DNA of 64,000 bases from positions 310,001-374,000 of the forward strand of contig NZ_JANIOA010000001.1 of NCBI RefSeq assembly GCF_025175675.1, written 5' to 3'. Below are positions 25,220 to 34,322 of the stretch, one piece after another. Source of the DNA: Sedimenticola hydrogenitrophicus. Its GTDB lineage: Bacteria; Pseudomonadota; Gammaproteobacteria; Chromatiales; Chromatiaceae. Under the pieces are notes generated by a model. It saw only the letters and a program-made list of their open reading frames with translations, did no database searches and was not told where the DNA came from. The stretch's first letter is position 1, and every line of letters starts with the position of its first letter. The position numbers and the translations under genes are program-made.

Positions 25220-25696
25220 ATGAAAGCAGATTTGAAACGGCGCATGTTGCTGCAAGGCACGATCGCCACCAGTGCGATCGGCATCGCGATCGGCGCGGGC
25301 CTGTTGACCCCAAAAGCCGTGCTGGCCGCCTGGCCAAAAGAGGCCTTTACCGCCAAGGATATTCCCGGCGCGCTAAATTCGCTGATGGGTGCGGACAATG
25401 CGGAAGAGAGCGGCGACATCAATATCAAGGCACCCGATATCGCCGAGAATGGCGCGGTGGTGCCGGTTACCGTATCCACCACACTGCCCAACGTTGAGTC
25501 GATCGCCATTATCGCCGCCAACAACCCGGTTCCGCTGATTGCCAATTTCAACCTGATGGACGGGTCCGAGGGCTTCGTCTCCTCACGTATCAAAATGGGC
25601 AAGAGCGGCGATGTCATCGCCGTGGTTAAGTCCGGCGGCAAACTCTACCGGACGGCTAAAGAGGTGAAGGTCACCATCGGTGGCTGCGGCGGGTAA
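25220..25696 (+). CDS. soxY: SoxY, sulfur-binding subunit of the SoxYZ carrier
   Basis: 158 residues from the ATG with CAGGAG 7 nt upstream. A Tat-type signal is visible (KRRMLLQG followed by a Gly/Ala-rich hydrophobic stretch to VLAAW). The chain ends in the SoxY signature GGCGG, whose cysteine (residue 156) is the covalent attachment site for sulfur intermediates on the swinging arm. SoxYZ carries thiosulfate-derived sulfur in the periplasm; in organisms with rDsr the sulfane sulfur goes to sulfur globules and then the cytoplasm. soxXAB and soxB are not in this window. Confidence 0.97.
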   Translation: MKADLKRRMLLQGTIATSAIGIAIGAGLLTPKAVLAAWPKEAFTAKDIPGALNSLMGADNAEESGDINIKAPDIAENGAVVPVTVSTTLPNVESIAIIAANNPVPLIANFNLMDGSEGFVSSRIKMGKSGDVIAVVKSGGKLYRTAKEVKVTIGGCGG

Positions 25697-25777
25697 CGGC
25701 GCGATCACCCTGGACCAGGATCAGATCAGCCCGGGTCAGAACAACCCGGGACAGAACAAAGGCACGAGGACTGAACA

Positions 25778-26092
25778 ATGGCAGAGAACTCCATCAAAAT
25801 ACGCGCCAAACTGAAAGATGACGTGGTCACCGTCAAGGCACTGATGACCCACCCCATGGAGACAGGTAACCGCAAGGACAGTAAGGGTGAAACCATTCCG
25901 GCTCATTTCATTCAGGATGTCACCTGCTCCGCGGCCGGTAAAGAGGTGATCAACGCCCAGTGGAGCGGCGGCATCTCCAAAAACCCCTATATCTCCTTCA
26001 AGTTCAAGGGCGCCGGCGAGGGTGATGATCTTACCCTCACCTGGGTGGATAACCAGGGTAGCAGTGATTCCGCGACAGTGAAGATCAGCTGA
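25778..26092 (+). CDS. soxZ: SoxZ, partner subunit of the SoxYZ carrier
   Basis: 104 residues without signal peptide, expected to be exported together with SoxY by its Tat signal. Family segments include IKIRAKLKDDVVTVKALMTHPMETG at the N terminus (in parts, residues 5-29) and the SoxZ Ig-like strand pattern with a C-terminal LTLTWVDNQG. It lies 81 bp after soxY, and the pair forms a transcription unit. Confidence 0.97.
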   Translation: MAENSIKIRAKLKDDVVTVKALMTHPMETGNRKDSKGETIPAHFIQDVTCSAAGKEVINAQWSGGISKNPYISFKFKGAGEGDDLTLTWVDNQGSSDSATVKIS

Positions 26093-26098
26093 GACGGT

Positions 26099-26126
26099 GC
26101 CGGGGCATACGGAGATATGCTCCGGC
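26099..26126. terminator. Hairpin downstream of soxZ
   Basis: GCCGGGGCAT pairs with ATGCTCCGGC (10 bp, one G-T pair) 6 bp after the soxZ stop, with an 8-nt loop. There is no T-run. It lies in the convergent gap with the gene ending at 26193 and probably limits read-through. Confidence 0.5.
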
Positions 26127-26192
26127 AACCCCTCGCCGGGACAAGCCGGAACAAAGGACGGGTAGGTCAGGTTTGTTCTTCGGACTGAAAGG

Positions 26193-27134
26193 TCAGGAAT
26201 TCCGGGTATCCGGATCATCCAGCACATCGTCCAGATTGATCACTTCATCATCCTGATCGATCACCGTCTCCTCCGCCTCCTCCGCGCCTGACGCGGCAAC
26301 GTCCGGTTCAGGCGATAGCACCATCGTTTCATCCAGATCGTTTGTATTGGCAGGCTCCTCCGCCGCCGGATCCTCCACCGAAAGTTCCAGGATTCCCAGC
26401 GCCTCATCCAGCGCCTTCAACTCATCCCCGTCATCCGGAATATCTTCGTTATCCGCTGCCTCGCCCTCATCCGCGGAGGCCTGCTGGAGCAGCTCATCCA
26501 GCAGTTGTTCATCGGCGACGACCGCTGCCTGCACCGGATCGGCGTCCTCCGTGGGCGCGACGATCTCCTGCATCTTGTCCCTGTCCAGGCTGGCATCCAC
26601 GCCACCGGCAAACATCTGCGTGTATTCACTCAGCATGTTCCCCATGGTATCCATGGTCAGTTGCAGTTCATCCGCCAGTCGCTGATTTTCCGCCTTCAGC
26701 AGAATCAGCTCCTCGGTGTGATCCTCCGGCTCCTCATCACCCCCGGCGGGTTCCGCCCGCTTGGGGATTTCAATCGTCCGGTAGGCATCGACCGAGCCCT
26801 CGTAATCGACACACAGGTTCTGCACGGCCTCTGTATCGCGTCTCAGGTAAACATCGATCAACGCCTGGTAGAATGCCTTCTCTCCCCGGGCAATCTTGCG
26901 GACGGTCTCCTCCAGGTTGTCGCCGGAGAGCCCAAGCCGCTGCTCCAGGAGCTTGCGTGTCTCTGATTCACGCCGACCACTATCCTCCTTGATTCTGGCA
27001 ATGAGATTCCTGATCGCCGCGCGATCACGCCGACGTTTGGCAAGGGCGAAATAATTTACGCTGACGGCATAGATAACGCTCAACAGGAGCAGCTCGCCCA
27101 TTACCAGCAACAGCAGTTTACTCACCTCGATCAT
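26193..27134 (-). CDS. Membrane-anchored acidic coiled-coil protein, partner of the VWA protein
   Basis: 313 residues, family not recognised. One membrane helix at about 4-27 is followed by a basic stretch (AKRRRDRAAIR) placing the bulk in the cytoplasm. Residues 30-75 and 145-180 look coiled-coil (LLKAENQRLADELQLTMD), and the C-terminal third is strongly acidic and low in complexity (Asp/Glu-rich). Its start overlaps the stop of the VWA gene by 4 bp, so the two are coupled and likely work together. A dimeric or trimeric signalling or assembly role can be guessed, but nothing shows an enzyme. Confidence 0.85.
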   Translation of the reverse strand: MIEVSKLLLLVMGELLLLSVIYAVSVNYFALAKRRRDRAAIRNLIARIKEDSGRRESETRKLLEQRLGLSGDNLEETVRKIARGEKAFYQALIDVYLRRDTEAVQNLCVDYEGSVDAYRTIEIPKRAEPAGGDEEPEDHTEELILLKAENQRLADELQLTMDTMGNMLSEYTQMFAGGVDASLDRDKMQEIVAPTEDADPVQAAVVADEQLLDELLQQASADEGEAADNEDIPDDGDELKALDEALGILELSVEDPAAEEPANTNDLDETMVLSPEPDVAASGAEEAEETVIDQDDEVINLDDVLDDPDTRNS

Positions 27135-28966
27135 TGAGCCGATTCCTCCGCAACCGCCTGATCTTCCTCCTCAACCAACCGAAATTCACCATCTTTTTTG
27201 CGTCGCCGTACGATCCATACGGCAAGCCCGACCAGGACAATCAGCACCAGGTTGATAACCCCGAACACCGCCACCTGAAACGTAAACGCCTCCTCTTGCG
27301 GCTTGGGCTCGGGCGGCACGGGGGTCCGCAACTCCGGCGCCTCCACCTCGGCCGGTGGTTCGACAACCGGTTCGGCCGGCGCCGGAGGTGGTGTCGCCGC
27401 GCCCTGCACCGCCACGGGGTCGAGTGTCAGGTCGAGCTCAGAACCGGCATGGGTTTTCCCGCTGACCGAAACCGACAGGCTCCAGTCACCCTGCAGCTCC
27501 TGTGTGGCGATCCGCGCCTCTTGTTCCCCCGCTTCCACACCGGGCAGCAACAGCACCGGCTGCTCTTCACCCGACGGCGAAACCAGGTTCGCCACGAATT
27601 TCAGCGTTTCCAGGTCCACCAGTTCGCTGTCCGGCTGCACCCGCAGTCGCAACTCCGTGCCCTCCTGTCCCCCCTCAACCTGCAGGCCCACCGGATCGGC
27701 CAGCTCGAAGGTCTGGCGCTGTTCACGCTGGAAGGTTTTCCCCTGAGCAAGGATCACCAGTTCAACCTTGCCGGCGGCCAGGCCCTGGCCGACCTGGAGC
27801 GTGAACTCGCCGTCTCCCGCCGTCTCGTCCCCATCCTGGCCATCATCGAATATCGGCCGCTGTTCACCGCTACCGTTGCTGTCCGTGTGACCGCTCTGCA
27901 GATTCACCACGTCGAGAAAATCCTGGCGGATGATCTGTTTTCCCTGGTTGGTGAACGAGACCGTCACCGGCAGCACCTCCCCCAGGACAAAGCGACTGGG
28001 TAATTGGCTGCTGCGCATTTTCAGATCCGTCACCACGATGACCCGGTTGTCCGGGTCCATCGCAGCCTGGATGCGCCACTCGCCGGTCTCCGGATGAGTG
28101 ACGGTCAACAGGTCATAGCCGATATCCCGATGCCAGCTGACGTTCGGCGGTGCGCTCTTGGCATCGAACTCGGCCCCGGACGGCGTGATGACACGGGTAG
28201 GTTCAGCCCCCTCCTTGCGGAACACCAGCAGGGTCACCTCCTGAATACTGCTGTCGACCAGAAACTTGTTGTCTTTCAGCGGCACGGTATTCGGGCGCCC
28301 CACCTTTTCAAAAATACGCAGGAACACCCGTTGCAGCTGCTCGGCATCACTGACCTGCTCGTACCAGCCACCGGTCTCGCGGGAGAGGGTCTGCATCAGC
28401 TCGTGGTCGGCCCGTGCGGAGAGTGCGATGGTATGCACCTGGGCGGCGTGGGCCTGCAGTTGCGGGAGCAGTTGCTCGACTATGCGCTGCCGCGAAGCGA
28501 CATTCTGTTTTGGATTCTTGCTGATATCGACCATGCCGTCGGTGAGCAGGATCAGATGACGCTGATACGGGCCGGGCGGTCCTTCCCAGTCGGCGATGGA
28601 GCGCTTGATGACATCCTCAATATTGGTGAACTGCCCGGGGGAGGCAATATGGTCCGCCTCGGCCCGCGCCTTCTCTTTCCAGGCGGCATCGACCTGACCG
28701 AGCGGGATGAGCATGTTGACGTATTGACCGAAGGTCCAGACCCCGGCCCTGGCATCCTCGGGCAGCAGACCCACCAGCATACGCAGGGCCGGCCGGCGCA
28801 GGTTTTGCGGATCGTTTTGCTTCATGCTGCCCGAGATATCGATCAGCACCCGGGCATCCGCCTTCTCGGCCGCAGCCGGTGCCGCCTGTGCACTGCAGAC
28901 AGCGACCAGCAGCAACCCGGCAACCAGCCGCAGCAACCCGATTTGCACACTTTTTCTCTTCACCAT
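27131..28966 (-). CDS. Secreted, membrane-anchored von Willebrand factor A domain protein
   Basis: 611 residues from the ATG followed by MVKRKSVQIG; a longer frame is possible but the shorter start gives a proper signal peptide (hydrophobic 9-25, cut near AQAAPA). The VWA metal site DISGS is at residues 43-47, followed by TFGQY and LLTDGM motifs. Beta-sandwich-like domains follow, then a Pro/Glu-rich linker and a C-terminal membrane helix with a short basic-acidic cytoplasmic tail. The arrangement suggests a periplasmic receptor or assembly factor. It is the first gene of a two-gene operon. Confidence 0.88.
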   Translation of the reverse strand: MVKRKSVQIGLLRLVAGLLLVAVCSAQAAPAAAEKADARVLIDISGSMKQNDPQNLRRPALRMLVGLLPEDARAGVWTFGQYVNMLIPLGQVDAAWKEKARAEADHIASPGQFTNIEDVIKRSIADWEGPPGPYQRHLILLTDGMVDISKNPKQNVASRQRIVEQLLPQLQAHAAQVHTIALSARADHELMQTLSRETGGWYEQVSDAEQLQRVFLRIFEKVGRPNTVPLKDNKFLVDSSIQEVTLLVFRKEGAEPTRVITPSGAEFDAKSAPPNVSWHRDIGYDLLTVTHPETGEWRIQAAMDPDNRVIVVTDLKMRSSQLPSRFVLGEVLPVTVSFTNQGKQIIRQDFLDVVNLQSGHTDSNGSGEQRPIFDDGQDGDETAGDGEFTLQVGQGLAAGKVELVILAQGKTFQREQRQTFELADPVGLQVEGGQEGTELRLRVQPDSELVDLETLKFVANLVSPSGEEQPVLLLPGVEAGEQEARIATQELQGDWSLSVSVSGKTHAGSELDLTLDPVAVQGAATPPPAPAEPVVEPPAEVEAPELRTPVPPEPKPQEEAFTFQVAVFGVINLVLIVLVGLAVWIVRRRKKDGEFRLVEEEDQAVAEESAQ

Positions 28967-29217
28967 CAATGGTCTCTCACCTCTGGACGGCAACCGTCCG
29001 CCTGCCGTAACGTCAACCAGCACTGTCCTGTTAACGGCAAGCCGGAAACAACACTTTAGGATATTGATAAAAAAAGGAAGTCATCCTATTGAAGGCAACC
29101 GGATTTCGGCCGTTAACTACCACTGGCAAAGCCGGGGGATTACCCCGACATTCATATACCGGCCGGGGACGGCGTGCCACCTGTTGCCGACAGCCACCTC
29201 GCCAGCGCGATGCGGGT

Positions 29218-30120
29218 TTACGAGACCGCTTTGGAATACGGGGAGATCACCCCCTCCGGCTGGCTGGCGAAGCGCTTATAGCTCCAGAGATACTGTGCGG
29301 GCGCCTTGCGGATACAGGCCTCCAGGCCCCGGTTGAGCGCCTCGGCGGTAATCTCCGGGTCGGCGCTGTAGATCTCGGCCGGCGCTTCGAACCAGTGCAT
29401 CCGGTAACCGGCGGCCCGCGGCAACCGCTCGGCGAACCAGAACAGCACCGGCGCACCGGTCTTGCGCGCCAGACGCCCGATCAGCACCATGGTCAGCGCC
29501 GGGTGGCCGAAAAAGGGGGCATAGACACCGCCCTGGCGCCCCGCGGCTTTCGGCTGCTGGTCCGCCAGCAACGCCATCATCTCCCCCCGGTTGAGCGCGC
29601 CATACAACGCTTTCACGCCCTGAGGGGTGGCCGGCACCAGGGTAGCGCCACCCTTGCTTCTGCCTTGTTTGAGCAGGTCGTCCAGCCCCGCCTGCCGGGG
29701 CGGCCGGTAGATCGCCGTCACCTTGGCCAGTGACGTGAGATAGTGCAGCCCGACTTCCCAGTTGCCGAGATGGGGACCGACGGCAATCACCCCCTTTCCC
29801 TGGCGCAGGGCCGCTTCCAGTAGCCCGGCCCCTGTACCAGCCTGCATCCGCTCGATCCAGCGACTGGGGGGCGATGCCCAGACCACGGGCATCTCCACCA
29901 GGCCCTTGGCGGCCTCGATCAGGCTCTCCCGGAGCAACGCCTGGCGCTGTGCCGGCGCCAGCTCGGGAAGGCAGGTAGCAAGGTTGATCCCGGCTATCTG
30001 CCGCTCCTTGTTGGGAATCCAGTAGGCAACACGGCCGATCACTCCCCCCAACCCCTGTGCCACGGAGAGCGGCAAACGGGAAAAAAGGGCTAAAATGGCA
30101 AGTATAATCTTGTCGCGCAT
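29218..30120 (-). CDS. LpxL/HtrB-type lipid A acyltransferase
   Basis: 300 residues with an N-terminal membrane helix (about 6-25). The catalytic HxxxxE motif is HLGNWE near residue 127. These enzymes add secondary acyl chains to lipid A at the inner membrane. The opening frame lacks a clear ribosome site, so the start could be a few codons later. The gene is divergent from the rhodanese at 30224. A lysophospholipid acyltransferase with a different substrate cannot be excluded. Confidence 0.88.
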   Translation of the reverse strand: MRDKIILAILALFSRLPLSVAQGLGGVIGRVAYWIPNKERQIAGINLATCLPELAPAQRQALLRESLIEAAKGLVEMPVVWASPPSRWIERMQAGTGAGLLEAALRQGKGVIAVGPHLGNWEVGLHYLTSLAKVTAIYRPPRQAGLDDLLKQGRSKGGATLVPATPQGVKALYGALNRGEMMALLADQQPKAAGRQGGVYAPFFGHPALTMVLIGRLARKTGAPVLFWFAERLPRAAGYRMHWFEAPAEIYSADPEITAEALNRGLEACIRKAPAQYLWSYKRFASQPEGVISPYSKAVS

Positions 30121-30168
30121 AAGACATATTTATAAAAAGCCTGGAATGCCGGTATTATACCCCCGGCC

Positions 30169-30210
30169 CCAGGCATACCGAAATCAAACCCAGGTACACC
30201 GAAATCAAAC
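30169..30210 (+). repeat. Tandem 21-bp repeat upstream of the rhodanese gene
   Basis: CCAGGCATACCGAAATCAAAC at 30169-30189 is followed at once by a copy with two base changes at 30190-30210, and the ribosome binding site CAGGAG follows. The pair could be a small duplication or a twin binding site. Weakly supported as functional. Confidence 0.5.
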
Positions 30211-30223
30211 CAGGAGTAGAGAG

Positions 30224-30652
30224 ATGAGTGACGCTGAACCGATCCCCCTGAACCCGCAACAGGCTTACCAAATGCTGGAAGACGACCCCCGGGCGATCCT
30301 GGTGGATATCCGCTCCAGCATGGAGTATCTGTTTGTCGGTCATGCCAAGGGGGCGGTTCACGTACCCTGGATTGATGAACCCGACTGGACCGTCAACCCC
30401 CACTTCGTCACCGACATCCGCAAACTGGTACTGGGCGGGGCCGTCTGCAGTGAGGATGAAGGCTGCTCACCGGTCATACTGATCTGCCGTAGCGGCAAGC
30501 GTTCCCATGAGGCCGGCAAGACGCTGTTGCAGGCGGACTTCCATCGGGTATTCCATGTCGACGAGGGGTTTGAGGGGGAACTCAACGATCACCACCAGCG
30601 CAGCACCCTCAACGGCTGGCGCTTCCACGGACTGCCTTGGGAACAGTGCTGA
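30224..30652 (+). CDS. Single-domain rhodanese-like sulfurtransferase
   Basis: 142 residues from the ATG with CAGGAG 8 nt upstream. The active-site loop is CRSGKRS with the catalytic cysteine near residue 89, preceded by LVDIRSSMEYLFVGHAKGA, the canonical rhodanese N-terminal motif. Such proteins move sulfane sulfur, and in this sulfur oxidiser it could feed TusA/DsrE or other cytoplasmic acceptors. No signal peptide is present, so it is cytoplasmic. Two cysteines in GAVCSEDEGCSP lie in an insertion not usual for the family. Confidence 0.9.
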   Translation: MSDAEPIPLNPQQAYQMLEDDPRAILVDIRSSMEYLFVGHAKGAVHVPWIDEPDWTVNPHFVTDIRKLVLGGAVCSEDEGCSPVILICRSGKRSHEAGKTLLQADFHRVFHVDEGFEGELNDHHQRSTLNGWRFHGLPWEQC

Positions 30653-30826
30653 CCACCGGGAGCGGGGAGTGCCGCTCTGGGGACTCCCCCTGCATTCGCC
30701 CCGGCTTTCGGATTTTGAACCGGTCTTGTAGCGGCCGCTACAGTTTCCCGATCGCTGACCGATCACCTGAGCATTGGTCTGAAAATAGCGGCCACCCACA
30801 GGAAAGGAGACAGAACCGGAGCCAGC

Positions 30827-33523
30827 ATGGGACCGAAGCGCCATCAACACCTGTTTCGCCCCGGATCGGTGGCCGTGATCGGCGCCTCGGAGCGACCGGG
30901 CAGCCTCGGCTGTGCGGTGATGACCAACCTGCTCTCGGGTCAGTTCCGGGGCCCGGTGCTGCCGGTCAACCGCAAATATGACGCCGTACAGCGGGTACTC
31001 TGCTACCGCACCCTGAACGACCTGCCCCTCACCCCGGACCTGGCACTGCTGTGCACACCACCGGACGAACTGGAGGCCCTGGTGGAGGGGTTGGGACTGC
31101 GTGGCACCCGCCTCGCGGTCGTGATGACCAACCAGCTCGATGACAACAGCCCACTGGTCACGCAGCTTCGGGAGCGCGCCCAATGGCACGGCATGCGTCT
31201 CCTGGGCGCGGACTCCACCGGCCTGCAGATCCCCGCCATCGGACTCAATGCCAGCTGGATCAGCACCGAGGCCCATCCCGGCTCGATCGCCCTGCTGTGT
31301 GAATCCGGCAGCCTGGCGTCGGGGATTATCGAACAGGCAGCCAACCGCGGCATCGGCTTCTCCCATGTCATCACCACCGGCACCGGGCTGGACCTGGATA
31401 TAGCCGAGCTGCTGGATCTGCTGATCCTGGACAGCCGGGTGCACGCGATATTGATGCACCTCAGACAGGTAAAAGATGCCCGCCGATTCCTCTCGGCAGC
31501 GCGGGCGGCGGCGCGTATCAAGCCGGTGATCCTGTTGAACAGCGGGCACTCGGAGCAGAAGGCCGGAATCGGCCCGTTTCACCCCGGCGACATCTACGAC
31601 GCCGCATTCCGTCGCGCCGGCATGCTGCAGGTGGATAGCGCCTCGGAGCTGTTTGATGCCGTCGAAACCCTGGCCCACAGCCGCGCGCCCCATGGCGAGC
31701 GGATCGCGCTGCTGGGTAACGGCGGCGGTCTCCTGGAACTGGCCCAGGACACACTGGAGCGGGCGGGGATCCATCCGGCGGCCCTGGATCCGGCACTCGC
31801 GGACGAGCTACGGATCCTCTGTGATTCACCCCAGGCACGTACCAACCCGCTCAACCTGGGACGCGGCGCCGGGCCGGAACGCTACCGCCGGGCGACGGAG
31901 CTGCTGATGCGCGCCGCATCGATCGACGGCCTGCTGGTACTGCACAGCCCAACCCCCATCGCCAGCTCGGAATCGATTGCCGGTGCCGTCGTGCAAGGCG
32001 CCAAGGTGGCCAACCGCAATATCCTCGCCTGCTGGATGGGTGATGCCGGACAACCACCGATCCGCAAATGCTTCAATCAGGCGCAGATCCCCGTCTACGA
32101 CACGCCGGAAAAGTGCGCCACCGCCTTCCTGCACCTGATCAATCACCGGCGCAACCAGGAGACGCTGCTGCAGACGCCGGCACACGCCCCGGTGATAGCG
32201 ACGCGCCGGATCGACCGGGACTGGATCGGAGACAGCATCGAACAGGCGTGCCAGGCGGGCAGGACACTGCTCAACGAGGCCGAGAGTGCCGATATCCTCA
32301 CCGCCTATGGTCTGACGGTTCCCGCCTCGCGGCTGGTGCGGGATCCGCCGCAGGCGGTCGCGGCCGCGCGTGAGTTCGGCTGGCCGGTGGCCCTGCGCCT
32401 GGCCTCGCCCCATTTGCGCCAGACCGTGACCGTCGGCAACATGATCATCGACCTGGCCAGCGAACAGGCGCTGTCCGAGGCCGTGGAGCGGCTGATCCAG
32501 CGTTTTCACCACCAGTATCCCGGCCAGCGCTTTCCGGGCCTGGTGCTGCAGCGGATGGTACGCCGTCCGCAGGCGCTGGTGCTCGCTGCCGGCCTCTATC
32601 ATGACAACTGCTTTGGCGCCCTGATCGGCCTGGGGCCGGGCGGCATTCAGCGCCGGCTGCGCCACGGACACGCCCTGGCATTGCCGCCGCTGAACATGAA
32701 CCTGGCCGGGGAGCTGATCTCCCGCACCCACCTCAGGGCGATGCTGCAGGCCGACGACGAGTCGGCCCCCGTAGTGGATGAACAGGCGATTCGCGGGCTG
32801 CTGGTCCAGCTGTCACGGCTCTGTACCGAGCAGCCGGGGATCAGCGGCATCGAGATCAATCCGCTGTTGGCGGACGATCAGGGGATCATGATACTCGATG
32901 CGCGGATCGGCCTGATGCCGCAAGGCCGGCGCCGACGGCTCGCCATTCGCCCCTACCCGCGGGAGCTGGAGCAGACCCTGACCCTGCGCAACGGCCAATC
33001 ACTCAGCCTGCGGCCGATCCGCCCGGAGGATGAACCGCTCTATCGGCAACTGCTGGAACAGGTCACCCCGGAAGACCTGCGGCTGCGCTTCTGCGGCGAC
33101 ATGAGCAGCCTGCCGCGCGCGGTGCTGGCCCAACAGATCCACCTCGACTATGACCGCGAGATGACCTTGCTGGCGCTGCAGGAGACCGCCGCGGGCAGCT
33201 GCTGCCTGGGGACGGTCAACGCCATCACCCGCAGCGACAACAGCGAGGCGGAGTACGCCATCCTGGTGCGCAGCGACCACAAAGGGATAGGGCTGGGCCG
33301 CCTGCTGATGGAGCGGATCATTGCCTACTGCCGGAGCCAGGGAACCGGCAGCCTGTACGGTCTGGTGCTGAAGGAGAACCGCAATATGCGTGCCCTGGCC
33401 GGGCAACTGGGATTTCATGAACTCGAATCGGCGGATGAGGATATGGTGGAGGTGCGACTGCCGCTCAATCCGGCAGCCGAGGGGCCGACCGATCTGATGA
33501 TGGACGAGATCGTCTATCCCTGA
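30827..33523 (+). CDS. Pat-like NDP-forming acyl-CoA synthetase fused to GNAT acetyltransferase
   Basis: 898 residues in four parts: CoA-binding Rossmann domain (AVIGASERPGSLG, residues 16-28), succinyl-CoA-ligase-like domain (to about 440), ATP-grasp-like region (about 480-690), and a C-terminal GNAT domain (about 720-880) with the acetyl-CoA motif HKGIGLGRLL. In Salmonella and E. coli the same architecture is Pat/PatZ, which acetylates and switches off acetyl-CoA synthetase; the ligase part is usually inactive. GGAG lies 6 nt before the ATG. It stands alone between the rhodanese and the lipoprotein. Confidence 0.9.
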   Translation: MGPKRHQHLFRPGSVAVIGASERPGSLGCAVMTNLLSGQFRGPVLPVNRKYDAVQRVLCYRTLNDLPLTPDLALLCTPPDELEALVEGLGLRGTRLAVVMTNQLDDNSPLVTQLRERAQWHGMRLLGADSTGLQIPAIGLNASWISTEAHPGSIALLCESGSLASGIIEQAANRGIGFSHVITTGTGLDLDIAELLDLLILDSRVHAILMHLRQVKDARRFLSAARAAARIKPVILLNSGHSEQKAGIGPFHPGDIYDAAFRRAGMLQVDSASELFDAVETLAHSRAPHGERIALLGNGGGLLELAQDTLERAGIHPAALDPALADELRILCDSPQARTNPLNLGRGAGPERYRRATELLMRAASIDGLLVLHSPTPIASSESIAGAVVQGAKVANRNILACWMGDAGQPPIRKCFNQAQIPVYDTPEKCATAFLHLINHRRNQETLLQTPAHAPVIATRRIDRDWIGDSIEQACQAGRTLLNEAESADILTAYGLTVPASRLVRDPPQAVAAAREFGWPVALRLASPHLRQTVTVGNMIIDLASEQALSEAVERLIQRFHHQYPGQRFPGLVLQRMVRRPQALVLAAGLYHDNCFGALIGLGPGGIQRRLRHGHALALPPLNMNLAGELISRTHLRAMLQADDESAPVVDEQAIRGLLVQLSRLCTEQPGISGIEINPLLADDQGIMILDARIGLMPQGRRRRLAIRPYPRELEQTLTLRNGQSLSLRPIRPEDEPLYRQLLEQVTPEDLRLRFCGDMSSLPRAVLAQQIHLDYDREMTLLALQETAAGSCCLGTVNAITRSDNSEAEYAILVRSDHKGIGLGRLLMERIIAYCRSQGTGSLYGLVLKENRNMRALAGQLGFHELESADEDMVEVRLPLNPAAEGPTDLMMDEIVYP

Positions 33524-33540
33524 CCCCGCCGCCAATCGGT

Positions 33541-33546
33541 TATAAT
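33541..33546 (+). promoter_or_regulatory. Probable -10 box of the glycine-zipper lipoprotein gene
   Basis: A perfect TATAAT lies 38 bp before the start codon in the 60-bp gap. A -35 box (CTGACC at 33520-33525) is weak and gives only a 15-bp spacer, so only the -10 is claimed. Confidence 0.45.
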
Positions 33547-33583
33547 ATTAACTATTCTTGCGTTATCCCGAATGGAGTCAGAT

Positions 33584-34036
33584 ATGTACCGACGGCTATG
33601 CATCACCCTGCTGATATCCCTGTTCCTGCTGGCGGGCTGCACCACTCCCACCAAGCAGCAGACCGGCACCGTACTGGGCGGCGTAGCGGGCGGTGTCCTG
33701 GGCAACCAGGTGGGCAAGGGCTCGGGACGGACCGCCGCCGTCATTATCGGCACCCTGGCCGGCGCCTTTATCGGTGGCTCCATTGGCCAGCAGATGGATG
33801 AGAATGACCACTACCGGTCACAGCAGGCGCTGGAATCCAACCGGGTCAACCAAACCGCGAGCTGGCAGAATCCCGATTCCGGCCACAGCTACGAAGTGAC
33901 CCCCACGCGCACCTTCCAGACCGCCAGCGGCCCGTGCCGTGAATACACCACCGAGGCGGTGATCGATGGCCGGCGGGAGACGGTCTACGGCACCGCCTGC
34001 CGGCAACCCGACGGCAGCTGGCAGGCCACGAACTAG
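33584..34036 (+). CDS. Outer-membrane lipoprotein with glycine-zipper domain
   Basis: 150 residues from the ATG that has GGAG 6 nt upstream; four codons of extra N terminus are possible. Lipobox LLAGC ends at Cys19, so the mature protein is lipid-anchored. Gly-rich [17 protein letters not shown] and [17 protein letters not shown] (residues 30-75) form a glycine-zipper 2TM domain, as in SlyB/OsmB-type lipoproteins. The C-terminal 60 residues ([20 protein letters not shown]) fit the surface-protein family often fused to it. Its role is envelope integrity; no substrate is known. Confidence 0.9.
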   Translation: MYRRLCITLLISLFLLAGCTTPTKQQTGTVLGGVAGGVLGNQVGKGSGRTAAVIIGTLAGAFIGGSIGQQMDENDHYRSQQALESNRVNQTASWQNPDSGHSYEVTPTRTFQTASGPCREYTTEAVIDGRRETVYGTACRQPDGSWQATN

Positions 34037-34130
34037 GTGCCTGTCGGCTGTTCCGCAGTAGCTCAGTGTTGTATCCGACCGGCTCCTGGCCCTGCCCTTC
34101 ACCCGTAAGTGGGTTGGGCTGCATCCAGGC

Positions 34131-34286
34131 GTAGGATGGGTGGAGCGTCCCCATGAAACCTCCGCCGGCTCCGTCTCCGGCGCGCAACCCATCGCGCACC
34201 TGCATCGGCATCCGAAGATGGGTTACGGCGCACCCGACCACCGCGAATAGCCGTCAACAAGGGTGCCGCGCCTGCACCCATCCTAC
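34131..34286. repeat. Inverted-repeat element, GTAGGATGGGTGGA family, copy 2
   Basis: Starts GTAGGATGGGTGGA (34131-34144) and ends CACCCATCCTAC (34275-34286), with the internal pair CGCAACCCATCGCGC (about 34182) and GATGGGTTACGGCGC (about 34218). It lies between the convergent lipoprotein and rmuC genes, in the same kind of position as copy 1. Confidence 0.75.
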
Positions 34287-34322
34287 ACGCGTGTCATCGG
34301 TATTTGCGGGTAATCGGTACTC

